Part shown: piece by piece, positions 15,457-22,038 of the stretch
How the letters are laid out: each line of letters opens with the position of its first letter
Position numbering within the stretch: the first letter of the stretch is position 1
Assembly: GCA_964558465.1 (NCBI GenBank)
Contig: CAZLEF010000096.1
Location: 1 to 26,927, forward strand
Direction: 5' to 3'
DNA: 26,927 bases
Source of the DNA: JACJYC01 sp964558465
GTDB taxonomy: Bacteria; Bacteroidota; Bacteroidia; Chitinophagales; Saprospiraceae
Position numbers and translations under genes: made by a program
Notes under the pieces: model-generated
The model's database searches: none
Told to the model about the DNA's origin: nothing
What the model saw: only the letters and a program-made list of their open reading frames with translations

Positions 15457-16214
15457 AGGTTTGGATCATCGAGGATGAAGCCACGGCCGCAAGACGCCTC
15501 GAAAAAGTACTTCACGAGATTGATGAAAGCGTTGAGATCCTCGCCCGGCTCGACAGCATAGAGGCTACGCTGAATTGGGTTGATCAGCATCCGCTCCCTG
15601 ATCTGCTTTTTATGGATATTCATCTTGCCGACGGGGCGTGTTTTGAAATCTTTGAACACCTCAAAATTGACAAACCCATCGTTTTTACTACGGCATACGA
15701 TCAATATGCCATCCAGGCCTTTAAAGTCAATGCCATTGATTATCTGTTAAAGCCCATCAAACGCCAGGAACTCGAGCAAGCCCTGGATAAATACCGCTTG
15801 CTGCAGGAGAAGGCCCAGATTGATTATCAAAAACTGGCCTCTATTATTCAAAAAGACCCTCCTTCCAAGCGATTCCTGATCCGGGTCGGTCAACATATCA
15901 AGATCATCGACCTTTCGGAAGCTGCCTATTTTTATACCGTGGATAAAATCACCTTTGTCATTACCTGGGACGGGAAACGATACCCCCTCGACCAGTCGCT
16001 TGAAAAACTGGAAGAAATGCTGGGGGCCCATCAGTTTTTCCGGATTAACCGCCAGTTTATCATACATGTGCAAGCTATTCGCGAAATGTACGCCTACTCC
16101 AAATCGAGGGTGAAGCTGTCATTGCATCCACCCTGCGACCTTGAAACCATTGTCAGCACCGAAAGGTCTCCGTATTTTAAAAAATGGCTCCAGGGGGAAT
16201 TTGATGGTTCGTAA
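15453..16214 (+). CDS. Response regulator with LytTR DNA-binding domain
   Basis: A 253-aa cytosolic response regulator, partner of the overlapping kinase. The N-terminal receiver domain has acidic residues Glu7 and Asp8, phospho-acceptor Asp55 (LLFMDIHLADG), Thr79/Thr80 (VFTTAYD) and Lys100 (YLLKP), all conserved. A helical linker (about 105-145) leads to a LytTR domain (about 150-245: FLIRVGQHIKII, the FFRINRQFIIH motif, then ERSPYFKKWL). LytTR domains bind paired direct repeats about two helical turns apart. Such pairs occur upstream of this operon (11951-11980) and directly after this gene's stop (16216-16245), so it probably regulates both its own and the next operon. Confidence 0.95.
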   Translation: MKVWIIEDEATAARRLEKVLHEIDESVEILARLDSIEATLNWVDQHPLPDLLFMDIHLADGACFEIFEHLKIDKPIVFTTAYDQYAIQAFKVNAIDYLLKPIKRQELEQALDKYRLLQEKAQIDYQKLASIIQKDPPSKRFLIRVGQHIKIIDLSEAAYFYTVDKITFVITWDGKRYPLDQSLEKLEEMLGAHQFFRINRQFIIHVQAIREMYAYSKSRVKLSLHPPCDLETIVSTERSPYFKKWLQGEFDGS

Positions 16215-16215
16215 C

Positions 16216-16245
16216 CCCGTTCAGAAGCCTTTTTTTCCCGTTCGG
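16216..16245 (+). promoter_or_regulatory. Candidate LytTR operator, CCCGTTCAG/CCCGTTCGG 21 bp apart
   Basis: CCCGTTCAG at 16216-16224 and CCCGTTCGG at 16237-16245 are direct repeats with an exact 21-bp period. The downstream copy is identical to the 11972 copy over the 17 bases TTTTTCCCGTTCGGCAA. The first copy begins 2 bp after the response regulator's stop. The downstream core starts 42 bp before the -7 box at 16279, almost the same geometry as the other site (43 bp). Confidence 0.68.
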
Positions 16246-16255
16246 CAAGTTAATT

Positions 16256-16286
16256 TTTGCCCGCTATCCGGCAACCGGTACTTTTG
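16256..16286 (+). promoter_or_regulatory. Bacteroidota-type promoter of the haem-lipoprotein operon
   Basis: TTTG (16256-16259), a 19-nt spacer and TACTTTTG (16279-16286) match the Bacteroidota consensus TTTG/TAnnTTTG exactly. Transcription would begin near 16291-16294, about 30 nt before the ATG at 16324. The candidate LytTR operator lies just upstream. Confidence 0.75.
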
Positions 16287-16323
16287 CATCATGGTTCAAT
16301 TGCCCGAAAAGCATCGAATAAAT

Positions 16324-17103
16324 ATGCGAAAATTTATTTTTGGATTAGGCGTCTGCATAGGAATAACCGTCATCTCCGCCGGGTGCAAACACGAACCGTT
16401 CGGGCCGATGGAAGACGGCGATCTTACGCCAGTGGATACCACAGGTAACCCGGTGGATACAACCGGTACGGGTAACCCGGGAGATACGACCGCAACCGGC
16501 GTCCCCTGCGATCCGGATCTTGTTTATTTTCAGCTCCAGATTTTGCCGATCCTTCAGTCCAATTGCGCTTTGCAGGATTGTCACAACGCCGCATCAGCGC
16601 AGGATGGTGTGGTGTTGACCTCTTACGAAAAAGTGATGGAAACTGCGGATGTTGAACCTTTTGATTTGTCGGAAAGCAAGTTATATAAAGTGTTGGTGGA
16701 TGATGAAGTGGACGACAGAATGCCGCTCGCCCCAAGGCAACCGCTTGGAAATGAACAGATCAACCTGATCTCCAGGTGGATACTTCAAGGCGCAAAAGAC
16801 CTTACCTGTGATCCCGATATCAACGGGAACGGATGCCCGGTGACAAACGTGAGCTTTGCCAACCATATTAAACCCATTCTTCAAACCCATTGCATCACCT
16901 GTCACAGTGGCCCGATACCATCCGGCGGGTACGACTTTTCTGTTTACAGCGGCGCCAAAAAGGCGGTTGACAATAACCGGCTGGCAGGCGCTGTTCAACA
17001 CCTCCAGGGGTTTGTTGCCATGCCCCTGGGCGGCGCCAGATTGCCCGACTGCGAGGTCAGCCAGATCAAGGCCTGGGTGGATGCAGGCGGCCTGAATAAC
17101 TGA
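16324..17103 (+). CDS. Lipoprotein with two cytochrome c-type haem motifs
   Basis: A 259-aa lipoprotein. I chose the ATG at 16324 over longer in-frame starts because it gives a lipobox (VISAGC, Cys21), follows the promoter at the right distance and avoids overlap with the regulator gene. After the Cys comes a low-complexity linker with repeated (N)PxDTTGTGN units (about 35-60). Then come two similar halves, each with a haem-type motif: CALQDCH (81-87, a CX4CH spacing) and the canonical CITCH (190-194). Each half is followed by an MP pair (RMPLAP, AMPLGG) that could give an axial Met, and by a family-like end (IxxWIxxGA / IKAWVDAGG). This resembles PSCyt1/planctomycete-type cytochrome c domains. 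It probably sits on the envelope and carries electrons, but haem attachment at the CX4CH motif is uncertain. Confidence 0.82.
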   Translation: MRKFIFGLGVCIGITVISAGCKHEPFGPMEDGDLTPVDTTGNPVDTTGTGNPGDTTATGVPCDPDLVYFQLQILPILQSNCALQDCHNAASAQDGVVLTSYEKVMETADVEPFDLSESKLYKVLVDDEVDDRMPLAPRQPLGNEQINLISRWILQGAKDLTCDPDINGNGCPVTNVSFANHIKPILQTHCITCHSGPIPSGGYDFSVYSGAKKAVDNNRLAGAVQHLQGFVAMPLGGARLPDCEVSQIKAWVDAGGLNN

Positions 17104-17143
17104 TTTTGTAAAACGGTCACATAAACGCCAAAATTAAAGCCTC

Positions 17144-17509
17144 ATGAAAAGCATTGCCCTGATTTTCTTTTCCTCGATCCTCCTTTTGCAGGGAGCTTGT
17201 TATTATGATGTGGAAGAAGAAATATACCCGGATAATCAGTGTGTCACAACCGGCGTCGGTTACCAGGCAGCGGTACTGCCCATTATTCAAGGCAATTGTT
17301 ACATCTGCCACAGTCAGGCGGTCAGACAGGGCAACGTAGTCCTGGAGGGATATGCCAATCTCAAGGCCTATGCCGACAATCAAAAGTTGCTGGGGGCGAT
17401 CAAACACCAGCAGGGTTACCCCCAAATGCCGCAAGGCCAGCCCAAACTTGGCGATTGCAATATTGCCAAAATCGAAGCATGGATACAGGCCGGAGCGCCC
17501 AACAATTGA
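17144..17509 (+). CDS. Small lipoprotein with one cytochrome c-type haem motif
   Basis: A 121-aa lipoprotein: signal peptide with lipobox LLQGAC (Cys19), then a single cytochrome-like domain with CYICH (52-56), MPQGQP (a possible axial Met) and an end (KIEAWIQAGAPNN) nearly the same as that of the upstream protein (QIKAWVDAGGLNN). It therefore looks like a one-domain paralogue of the preceding gene, 40 bp away. Likely role: envelope electron-transfer partner; partner and redox role unknown. Confidence 0.82.
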   Translation: MKSIALIFFSSILLLQGACYYDVEEEIYPDNQCVTTGVGYQAAVLPIIQGNCYICHSQAVRQGNVVLEGYANLKAYADNQKLLGAIKHQQGYPQMPQGQPKLGDCNIAKIEAWIQAGAPNN

Positions 17510-17534
17510 TACCAACACTTCAAACCTTTAACAG

Positions 17535-17945
17535 ATGAAAAAAATTTGGATCATTATTGCCTCGTTAGCCCTGATCGGAGCGGTCACGGGAATCTACCTT
17601 TGGAATAAACCTCACAAAAACATGAACCGGGCGGACGCCGATTTTAAGGTCGAAGCCGCCGCGTTTTTTACCGAATTTGAAACGGACGAAACATCCGCCA
17701 ACTCAAAATACCTGGATAAGGTGATCGAAATCTCAGGGACGGTCAGGTCCTTTTCAAAAGATGAAGAAGGAATTGTCAGCATCACACTGGCTACCGCCAA
17801 TGAACTCTCAGGCGTCATTTGCCAGTTAGACCAGTTGACCACCCATAAACGCACGGAATTTGAACCCGGCGAACAGGTTGCTTTTAAGGGAATCTGCACC
17901 GGCATGCTGATGGACGTGGTGCTGGTCAGGTGTGTGGAAATTTAA
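17535..17945 (+). CDS. OB-fold (tRNA_anti-like) envelope protein
   Basis: A 136-aa protein with an N-terminal signal or anchor helix (MKKIWIIIASLALIGAVTGIYLW). The small beta domain fits the tRNA_anti-like OB fold found in Bacteroidota exported proteins: KVIEISGTVRSFSKDEEGIVSITLA (in part), then GVICQLD and the end GEQVAFKGICTGMLMDVVLVRC. Despite the family name, an exported copy is unlikely to bind tRNA. It starts 25 bp after the haem lipoprotein and precedes the second yceI by 69 bp, so it is very probably in the same operon. Function unknown. Confidence 0.7.
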   Translation: MKKIWIIIASLALIGAVTGIYLWNKPHKNMNRADADFKVEAAAFFTEFETDETSANSKYLDKVIEISGTVRSFSKDEEGIVSITLATANELSGVICQLDQLTTHKRTEFEPGEQVAFKGICTGMLMDVVLVRCVEI

Positions 17946-18014
17946 TTCCCGGATGGAAAATAAATCCTGCTCCGGGAGCGCATGAACATTAATCATATTA
18001 AACCAATTTTGAAA

Positions 18015-18572
18015 ATGAAAAAATTGTCAGTTCTTGTTTGTTTTTGCCTTTTGGCTTCCGCTTCGGTCTTTGCTCAGAAATACTTCACCAAGGAGGGTAA
18101 AATTTCTTTCTTTTCTGATGCGTCGCTGGAAAAAATTGAAGCGCACAACCAGAAAGCTACCAGCGTGCTCGACGCCGAAACCGGCAAAATGGAATTTGCC
18201 GTATTGATCAAGGCGTTCCAGTTTGAGAAAGCTTTGATGCAGGAACATTTCAACGAAAACTACCTGGAAAGTACCAAATATCCCAAAGCCGTTTTCAAAG
18301 GCCAGATTGTTGATTTCAACACCGCCCTCAATCTGAAAAAAGACGGTGAATACCCGGTGAAAGTTAAAGGGGACCTCACCATCCACGGTGTAACCAAGGC
18401 GGTGGAAACGACCGGCGTATTCGTGGTCTCCAATGGAACGATCACAGCGAGTTCCAGCCTGAATGTTGCATTGGCGGATTACAATATTGCTATCCCCGCT
18501 GTAGTCCGGGACAATATTGCCAAAACGGTTCGGATCGATATCAAGGTGCAGTACCAGGAACTAAAAAGCTAA
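18015..18572 (+). CDS. YceI-family lipid/polyisoprenoid-binding protein (copy 2)
   Basis: A secreted YceI-like protein (185 aa from the chosen start). I took the ATG at 18015 instead of 17982 because it begins a normal signal peptide (MKKLSVLVCFCLLASASVFAQ). The core shows FSDASLEKIEAHNQ, MQEHFNENYLESTKYPKA, GEYPVKVKGDLTIHGVTK and the end VRDNIAKTVRIDI. It is the same length as the copy at 12041-12598 and shares its signature block, so the two are paralogues placed at the two operons carrying the same operator. Likely a periplasmic carrier of an amphiphilic (isoprenoid or quinone-like) ligand; the ligand is unknown. Confidence 0.9.
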   Translation: MKKLSVLVCFCLLASASVFAQKYFTKEGKISFFSDASLEKIEAHNQKATSVLDAETGKMEFAVLIKAFQFEKALMQEHFNENYLESTKYPKAVFKGQIVDFNTALNLKKDGEYPVKVKGDLTIHGVTKAVETTGVFVVSNGTITASSSLNVALADYNIAIPAVVRDNIAKTVRIDIKVQYQELKS

Positions 18573-18662
18573 AGGATTTTTTGTTATTCCCCCTTTTTTG
18601 CGCTCCACATCCGGCGGTGTATGCCCCGGATGCTGCGCATCAGGGCTTTTCGAGGCTTTGGG

Positions 18663-18697
18663 CGGCCAGGTCGGGAATGACTTGGCCGTCTTTTTTT
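18663..18697 (+). terminator. Intrinsic terminator after yceI copy 2
   Basis: GGCCAGGTC (18664-18672) pairs with GACTTGGCC (18679-18687) with one G-T wobble, extended by one C-G pair; the loop is about 6 nt, and a seven-T run follows after GTC (18691-18697). It should end the haem-lipoprotein/yceI transcript, with the barrel-protein gene starting 48 bp later. A further stem (CATCCGG 18608-18614 with CCGGATG 18626-18632) lies just upstream. Confidence 0.8.
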
Positions 18698-18744
18698 AAG
18701 AACAGATCCAAAATAAATTTTCCAGCCTGATCAATCAACCGCTT

Positions 18745-19645
18745 ATGAAAACCATTCAACTTTTCTGGCTGTCGGCAACCTTGTTTACGGCCATTTCCGG
18801 CATACATGCCCAGGAAGACGACCTGCTTTCCCTTTTGGAGGAAGAGGAAACCACCGAGTATGTCACAGCCAGTTTTAAAACCGACCGGGTCATCAACCTG
18901 CATTCCCTCGAAAGCACCGCAGCAGGGGTGCTGGATATCAAGATATCTCACCGGTTCGGGATGGTCAACGGCGGGTTGTATGAACTTTTTGGACTGGACG
19001 CCGCTTCCATCCGGATCGGCGCCGATTATGGAGTCACCAACCGGATTACGGTTGGATTTGGCCGCAACAGCTTTGAAAAAACGTTTGACGGATTCGCCAA
19101 GTTTAAGTTCCTCCGGCAAAGCACGGGTAAAAGAAAAATGCCCGTTTCCGCAATCCTGTTTGCCAGTACGGCCCTCAAATCCGTCAAATGGGCCGACCCC
19201 GACCGGGAGAATTTTTTTTCCTCCAGGCTTTATTATACCGGGTACCGGGCAGCTGATTGTCGGCCGGAAATTCAGCGAAAGTTTCAGTTTTCAATTGTCG
19301 CCTACGGTTGTTCATCGCAACCTTGTGGCAACCAAAGCCGAGGCAAACGATGTATTTGCACTCGGCGCGGGAGGCCGGATAAAACTCACCAAAAGGATCT
19401 CGCTGAATGCAGAGTATATGTATGTCCTGCCGGATCAGCTTGCCCCCGAATTCAAAAATATGCTTTCCATCGGCTTCGATATCGAGACGGGCGGGCATGT
19501 CTTTCAACTTCATTTCACCAATTCCACCTCCATGATCGAAAAAGGCTTTGTAACGGAAACCGTAGGGGACTGGGCCGATGGCGGCGTTCATTTCGGGTTC
19601 AATATTTCCAGGGTTTTCACGCTGAAAAAACCCAGTAGAGATTAG
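18745..19645 (+). pseudogene. DUF5777-like outer-membrane beta-barrel protein, frameshifted by a 7-bp duplication
   Basis: The protein starts at ATG 18745 with a signal peptide (ending IHAQ) and the DUF5777-like opening EYVTASFKTDRVINLHSLE, then short beta-strand stretches such as ISHRFG and IRIGADYGVTNRITVGFGRN. In this frame it reads well to RLYYTG. Past 19242 good sequence continues in the +1 frame (GQLIVGRKFSESFSF ... FNISRVFTLKKPSRD, stop at 19643-19645). The shift falls exactly on the tandem repeat TACCGGG TACCGGG (19236-19249). Removing one copy restores YYTGQLIVGR. The intact protein would be about 298 aa. Proteins of this type often lie next to YceI genes in Bacteroidota and are predicted outer-membrane barrels. 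It may be a true pseudogene, a phase-variable gene or an assembly error. Confidence 0.82.
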
Positions 19646-19662
19646 ATGGTATTCCCGGACCC

Positions 19663-19697
19663 AAAAAAATACCCGGTAAAGGGCATTACCGGGTATT
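19663..19697 (-). terminator. Intrinsic terminator on the minus strand, possibly bidirectional
   Basis: AATACCCGGTAA (19668-19679) and TTACCGGGTATT (19686-19697) form a perfect 12-bp stem with a 6-nt loop. On the minus strand it runs into seven Ts (A-run 19663-19669). It fits a leftward gene ending at 19720, that is the T9SS-domain remnant, and supports there having once been a real gene on that strand. It could also stop rightward transcription from the barrel-protein gene, though no T-run follows on the plus strand. Confidence 0.8.
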
Positions 19698-19719
19698 CCA
19701 GGTGAGAAAAGGAAAAACG

Positions 19720-19933
19720 CTAATCAGCAACAATCAGTTTCTGCGAAGAACCGTCATCAAACCGGATGAATTACAACCCGGCCGGCAGTTGATCGAGGAT
19801 CACAAACTGAGGGTTAAGGCCCCGGTTCAGGGCAACGCCGTTCAGGTCAAACAGCGCATATCCCGTAGGTTCGCTGAAATAGGCTCTGCCACTGCTTCCC
19901 ATTCTGCCAAGGTTATTTACCTTTGCCTCATGA
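19720..19933 (-). pseudogene. Remnant of a type IX secretion C-terminal sorting domain (nonsense mutation, 5' part lost)
   Basis: Read leftward, the frame gives NNLGRMGSSGRAYFSEP, then TGYALFDLNGVALNRG, FVILDQLPAGL, a TAA stop (19773-19771), FIRFDDGSSQKLIVAD and a final TAG (19722-19720). This follows the Por_Secre_tail (T9SS type A) pattern: YxLxxLNGxxL, L..LPAGLYxIRxxDG....KLIV at the very C-terminus. In family members the stop position is normally Tyr, so TAA is one base from TAT or TAC. The cargo part of the protein is missing: the HAD gene on the other strand begins at 19943. A matching minus-strand terminator lies 23 bp downstream of the final stop. I infer a decayed fragment of a secreted-protein gene. 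Confidence 0.7.
19918..19925 (+). promoter_or_regulatory. Candidate -7 box of the HAD-UbiA-Maf operon
   Basis: TACCTTTG matches the Bacteroidota -7 consensus TAnnTTTG exactly and ends 17 bp before the ATG at 19943. No clear TTTG is at the -33 distance. If used, the leader is very short, which favours the 19943 start over 19934. Confidence 0.5.
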
Positions 19934-19942
19934 ATGCGTGTT

Positions 19943-20446
19943 ATGAATAATCTGGAACAATTCAGGCATATCCATACTTTTATCCTTGACCTCGACCAGG
20001 CGTTCTCCGGGCCTTCAACCCTGGTCACAACCAAGGGAAAACTCATCTGGCGCTTTTCAAAAAAAGATGAGTTTGCCGTCCGGCACGCCATCGATTCAGG
20101 GTATAACATAGCGGTGATCTCCAGGGAAGATCCGGCCGGCGCGGAGGACAGGTTGCGTTCATTGGGCGTGACCGACCTGTTTTTCGAGACCTCCGATCGT
20201 TTGGATGCTTATACTGAACTCCTGGAAACCCATCAATACCAGGAAGACGGGATTTTATACCTCGGTGGCGACCTGGAAGACCTGGACCCGATGATGAAGG
20301 CAGGCCTGCCTGCTTGCCCCTTCGACAGCCCTCCTGAGTTAATTAGTATTTCAAAATATATTTCACCGTTTCCGGGCGGCGACGGTTGCGTCCGGGATGT
20401 GATCGTGAAAGTTTTGAAATTGCACCACAATTGGCCCCAGGTGTAA
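19943..20446 (+). CDS. KdsC-like HAD-superfamily protein, active site altered
   Basis: A 167-aa protein that aligns along its length with the KdsC-type (3-deoxy-D-manno-octulosonate 8-phosphate phosphatase) HAD subfamily. It has the nucleophile region FILDLD (Asp16, Asp18), NIAVISRE, then TSDRLDAY, ILYLGGDLEDLDPM and the strongly conserved end ISPFPGGDGCVRDVIVKVLKLH. Several motif positions differ from the usual ones: DLDQAFSG in place of DxDGxLTDG, ISRE in place of ISGG, Arg in place of the motif III Lys region (SDKL), and GGD in place of GDD. It may have a changed substrate or be a non-catalytic relative. The two Asp of motif I remain. It starts a cluster with UbiA (13 bp gap) and Maf. Confidence 0.8.
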   Translation: MNNLEQFRHIHTFILDLDQAFSGPSTLVTTKGKLIWRFSKKDEFAVRHAIDSGYNIAVISREDPAGAEDRLRSLGVTDLFFETSDRLDAYTELLETHQYQEDGILYLGGDLEDLDPMMKAGLPACPFDSPPELISISKYISPFPGGDGCVRDVIVKVLKLHHNWPQV

Positions 20447-20459
20447 AGTATCATACCGG

Positions 20460-21392
20460 ATGAATTGGCTCGCTGTCCTCAGACTGATCCGTACGCCTAA
20501 TCTGCTCATAGCGGCATTGACCCAAGGGCTGATTTACCGCCAGTTGATCCTGCCTGCATTATCATCTCATGGGATCGAACCGAGCCTGGACGAAAAGCAA
20601 CGGTTCGGGTTGATACTGGTAACAATTGTCATGACAGCCGGCGGATATATCATTAATGATCTGCTGGATGAGGATGCGGATCTGGCAAACGGAAGGGTAA
20701 AGATTTTTCATGTTCCGGATGACAGACGTTTTGCATGGTGGTTGTACCTGTCTTCTCAAATATCCGGATTTTGCCTGGCCTTTTTTCTTGCGCTGAGCAC
20801 CGGGCACAGGTTCTGGATCGGGTTATATCCTGCAGGTGTATGGGGGCTTTATTTTTATTCCAGCCGGTTAAAAAGATCAGTCTTTGCAGGTAATTTTTTA
20901 ATCGCTGCATTTTGCGCGGGGGCTGCTGCCATTATTTGGTTTGCCGAACGGAGGTCCCTTGCCGCATTGAATTCAGTTGATCCCGGAACTTATTCGCGGT
21001 TTTTAACCTTGATAGGATTTTACCTGGGTTTTGCTTTTTTGAGCACCTTGTTTCGCGAAATGATCAAAGACCTCGAGGATGAACATGGCGACGGCGCAGC
21101 GGGGTATAAAACCGGTCCTGTTCAAATGGGGGCCAATAAAATGAAATGGGCCGCACTTATCGTCGGTCTGCTTTTTCTGGGGTTGTTTAATTTCGGAGCC
21201 TTCCACCTGAATCCTTATTTTCAACCCTTTTGGTTCCGGCTGGTTTTTATCCTGGTATCCGGCTTGTTGTTATGGGCGCTGATAAAAGTAAAACTTGCTT
21301 CCCGGGCCCGGGATTACAAACTGCCGAGCACCCTTGCCAAGCTGGTCATGGCGCTGGGCGTTCTCTTGTTATTTGCATTGAAGACCGCATAA
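20460..21392 (+). CDS. UbiA-family prenyltransferase (GGGP geranylgeranyltransferase-like)
   Basis: A 310-aa polytopic membrane protein of the UbiA superfamily, which transfers prenyl groups from isoprenyl diphosphates. The first Asp-rich motif is INDLLDEDADLANGR (NDxxDxxxD, about residues 65-79) and the second KDLEDEHGDGAAG (DxxDxxGD, about 205-217). Eight or so hydrophobic helices surround them. In Bacteroidota annotation, proteins like this beside Maf and a KdsC-like HAD gene are commonly named geranylgeranylglycerol-phosphate geranylgeranyltransferase, after the archaeal ether-lipid enzyme. The real acceptor is unproven; a quinone or haem precursor is possible, though no menaquinone genes are nearby. 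The stop nearly touches the next gene's start. Confidence 0.88.
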   Translation: MNWLAVLRLIRTPNLLIAALTQGLIYRQLILPALSSHGIEPSLDEKQRFGLILVTIVMTAGGYIINDLLDEDADLANGRVKIFHVPDDRRFAWWLYLSSQISGFCLAFFLALSTGHRFWIGLYPAGVWGLYFYSSRLKRSVFAGNFLIAAFCAGAAAIIWFAERRSLAALNSVDPGTYSRFLTLIGFYLGFAFLSTLFREMIKDLEDEHGDGAAGYKTGPVQMGANKMKWAALIVGLLFLGLFNFGAFHLNPYFQPFWFRLVFILVSGLLLWALIKVKLASRARDYKLPSTLAKLVMALGVLLLFALKTA

Positions 21393-21393
21393 A

Positions 21394-21987
21394 ATGATCA
21401 ATAATTTGAATCAAATGAAAATCGTTCTGGCATCCCAGTCTCCCCGGCGCAGGGATCTTCTGACCGCTGCCGGCCTCGAATTTGAGGTCAGGGTGAATCC
21501 GGTGGATGAAGACGACTACCCGGCTGATTTGCCGGTGGATGAGGTTGCTGAATATCTGGCCATAAAAAAAGCCCGGGCAGTGGCCGGCATATTTGCACCC
21601 GAAGAAATTATCATCGGCGCCGACAGTGTTGTCATCCTTCAGGACCGGATTTATGGAAAACCCAAAAATTATGCTGAAGCGGTCGAAACCCTGACGGCTC
21701 TTTCCGGGCAAATGCACCGGGTGATCACCGGAGTATGTTTGCTGGCTGCCGGCAAGGAGGTCTCTTTTTCTGCAGAATCCAAGGTCTTTTTTCACCACCT
21801 GACGCCCGCAGAAATCGATTTTTATATCAGACGTTACCAGCCTTATGACAAAGCAGGGGCTTATGCCGTTCAGGAATGGATAGGCCTTTGCAAAATTGCC
21901 AGGATCGAGGGTACCTACACCAATATTATGGGCCTGCCGGTTGACCTGGTTATGCAATCCCTGGAGGATTTTTATACGGATGATTAG
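21394..21987 (+). CDS. Maf-like nucleotide pyrophosphatase
   Basis: A Maf/YhdE-family house-cleaning pyrophosphatase, which hydrolyses non-canonical nucleoside triphosphates (dTTP/UTP or modified bases) to monophosphates in the cytosol. Motifs present are LASQSPRRRDLL, the KKARAV helix, IIGADSVVIL (general base Asp), GKPKNYAEA, and the subgroup motif YDKAGAYAVQEW near the C-terminus. The length is 197 aa from ATG 21394; an internal ATG at 21415 (MKIVLASQSPRR) is closer to the family's usual start and may be the real one. Only 1 bp separates it from the UbiA stop, so the genes are co-transcribed. Confidence 0.93.
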   Translation: MINNLNQMKIVLASQSPRRRDLLTAAGLEFEVRVNPVDEDDYPADLPVDEVAEYLAIKKARAVAGIFAPEEIIIGADSVVILQDRIYGKPKNYAEAVETLTALSGQMHRVITGVCLLAAGKEVSFSAESKVFFHHLTPAEIDFYIRRYQPYDKAGAYAVQEWIGLCKIARIEGTYTNIMGLPVDLVMQSLEDFYTDD

Positions 21988-22038
21988 CAAGGCCCTTCGA
22001 CCGGCTTCCTCCAATTGCTTTTTCCCCGAAGTGTTTGC

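Noticed and set aside
16141..16323. Longer N-terminus for the haem lipoprotein starting at 16141
   Set aside because: It would overlap the response regulator and the promoter and would place the lipobox in the middle of the protein.
16395..16403. ACCGTTCGG, a perfect match to the LytTR half-site pattern
   Set aside because: It lies inside the lipoprotein coding sequence and has no partner 21 bp away on either side.
20940..20953. Minus-strand CCGTTCGGCAAA inside the UbiA gene, like the operator core
   Set aside because: Single copy in coding sequence with no second repeat at 21 bp; taken as chance.
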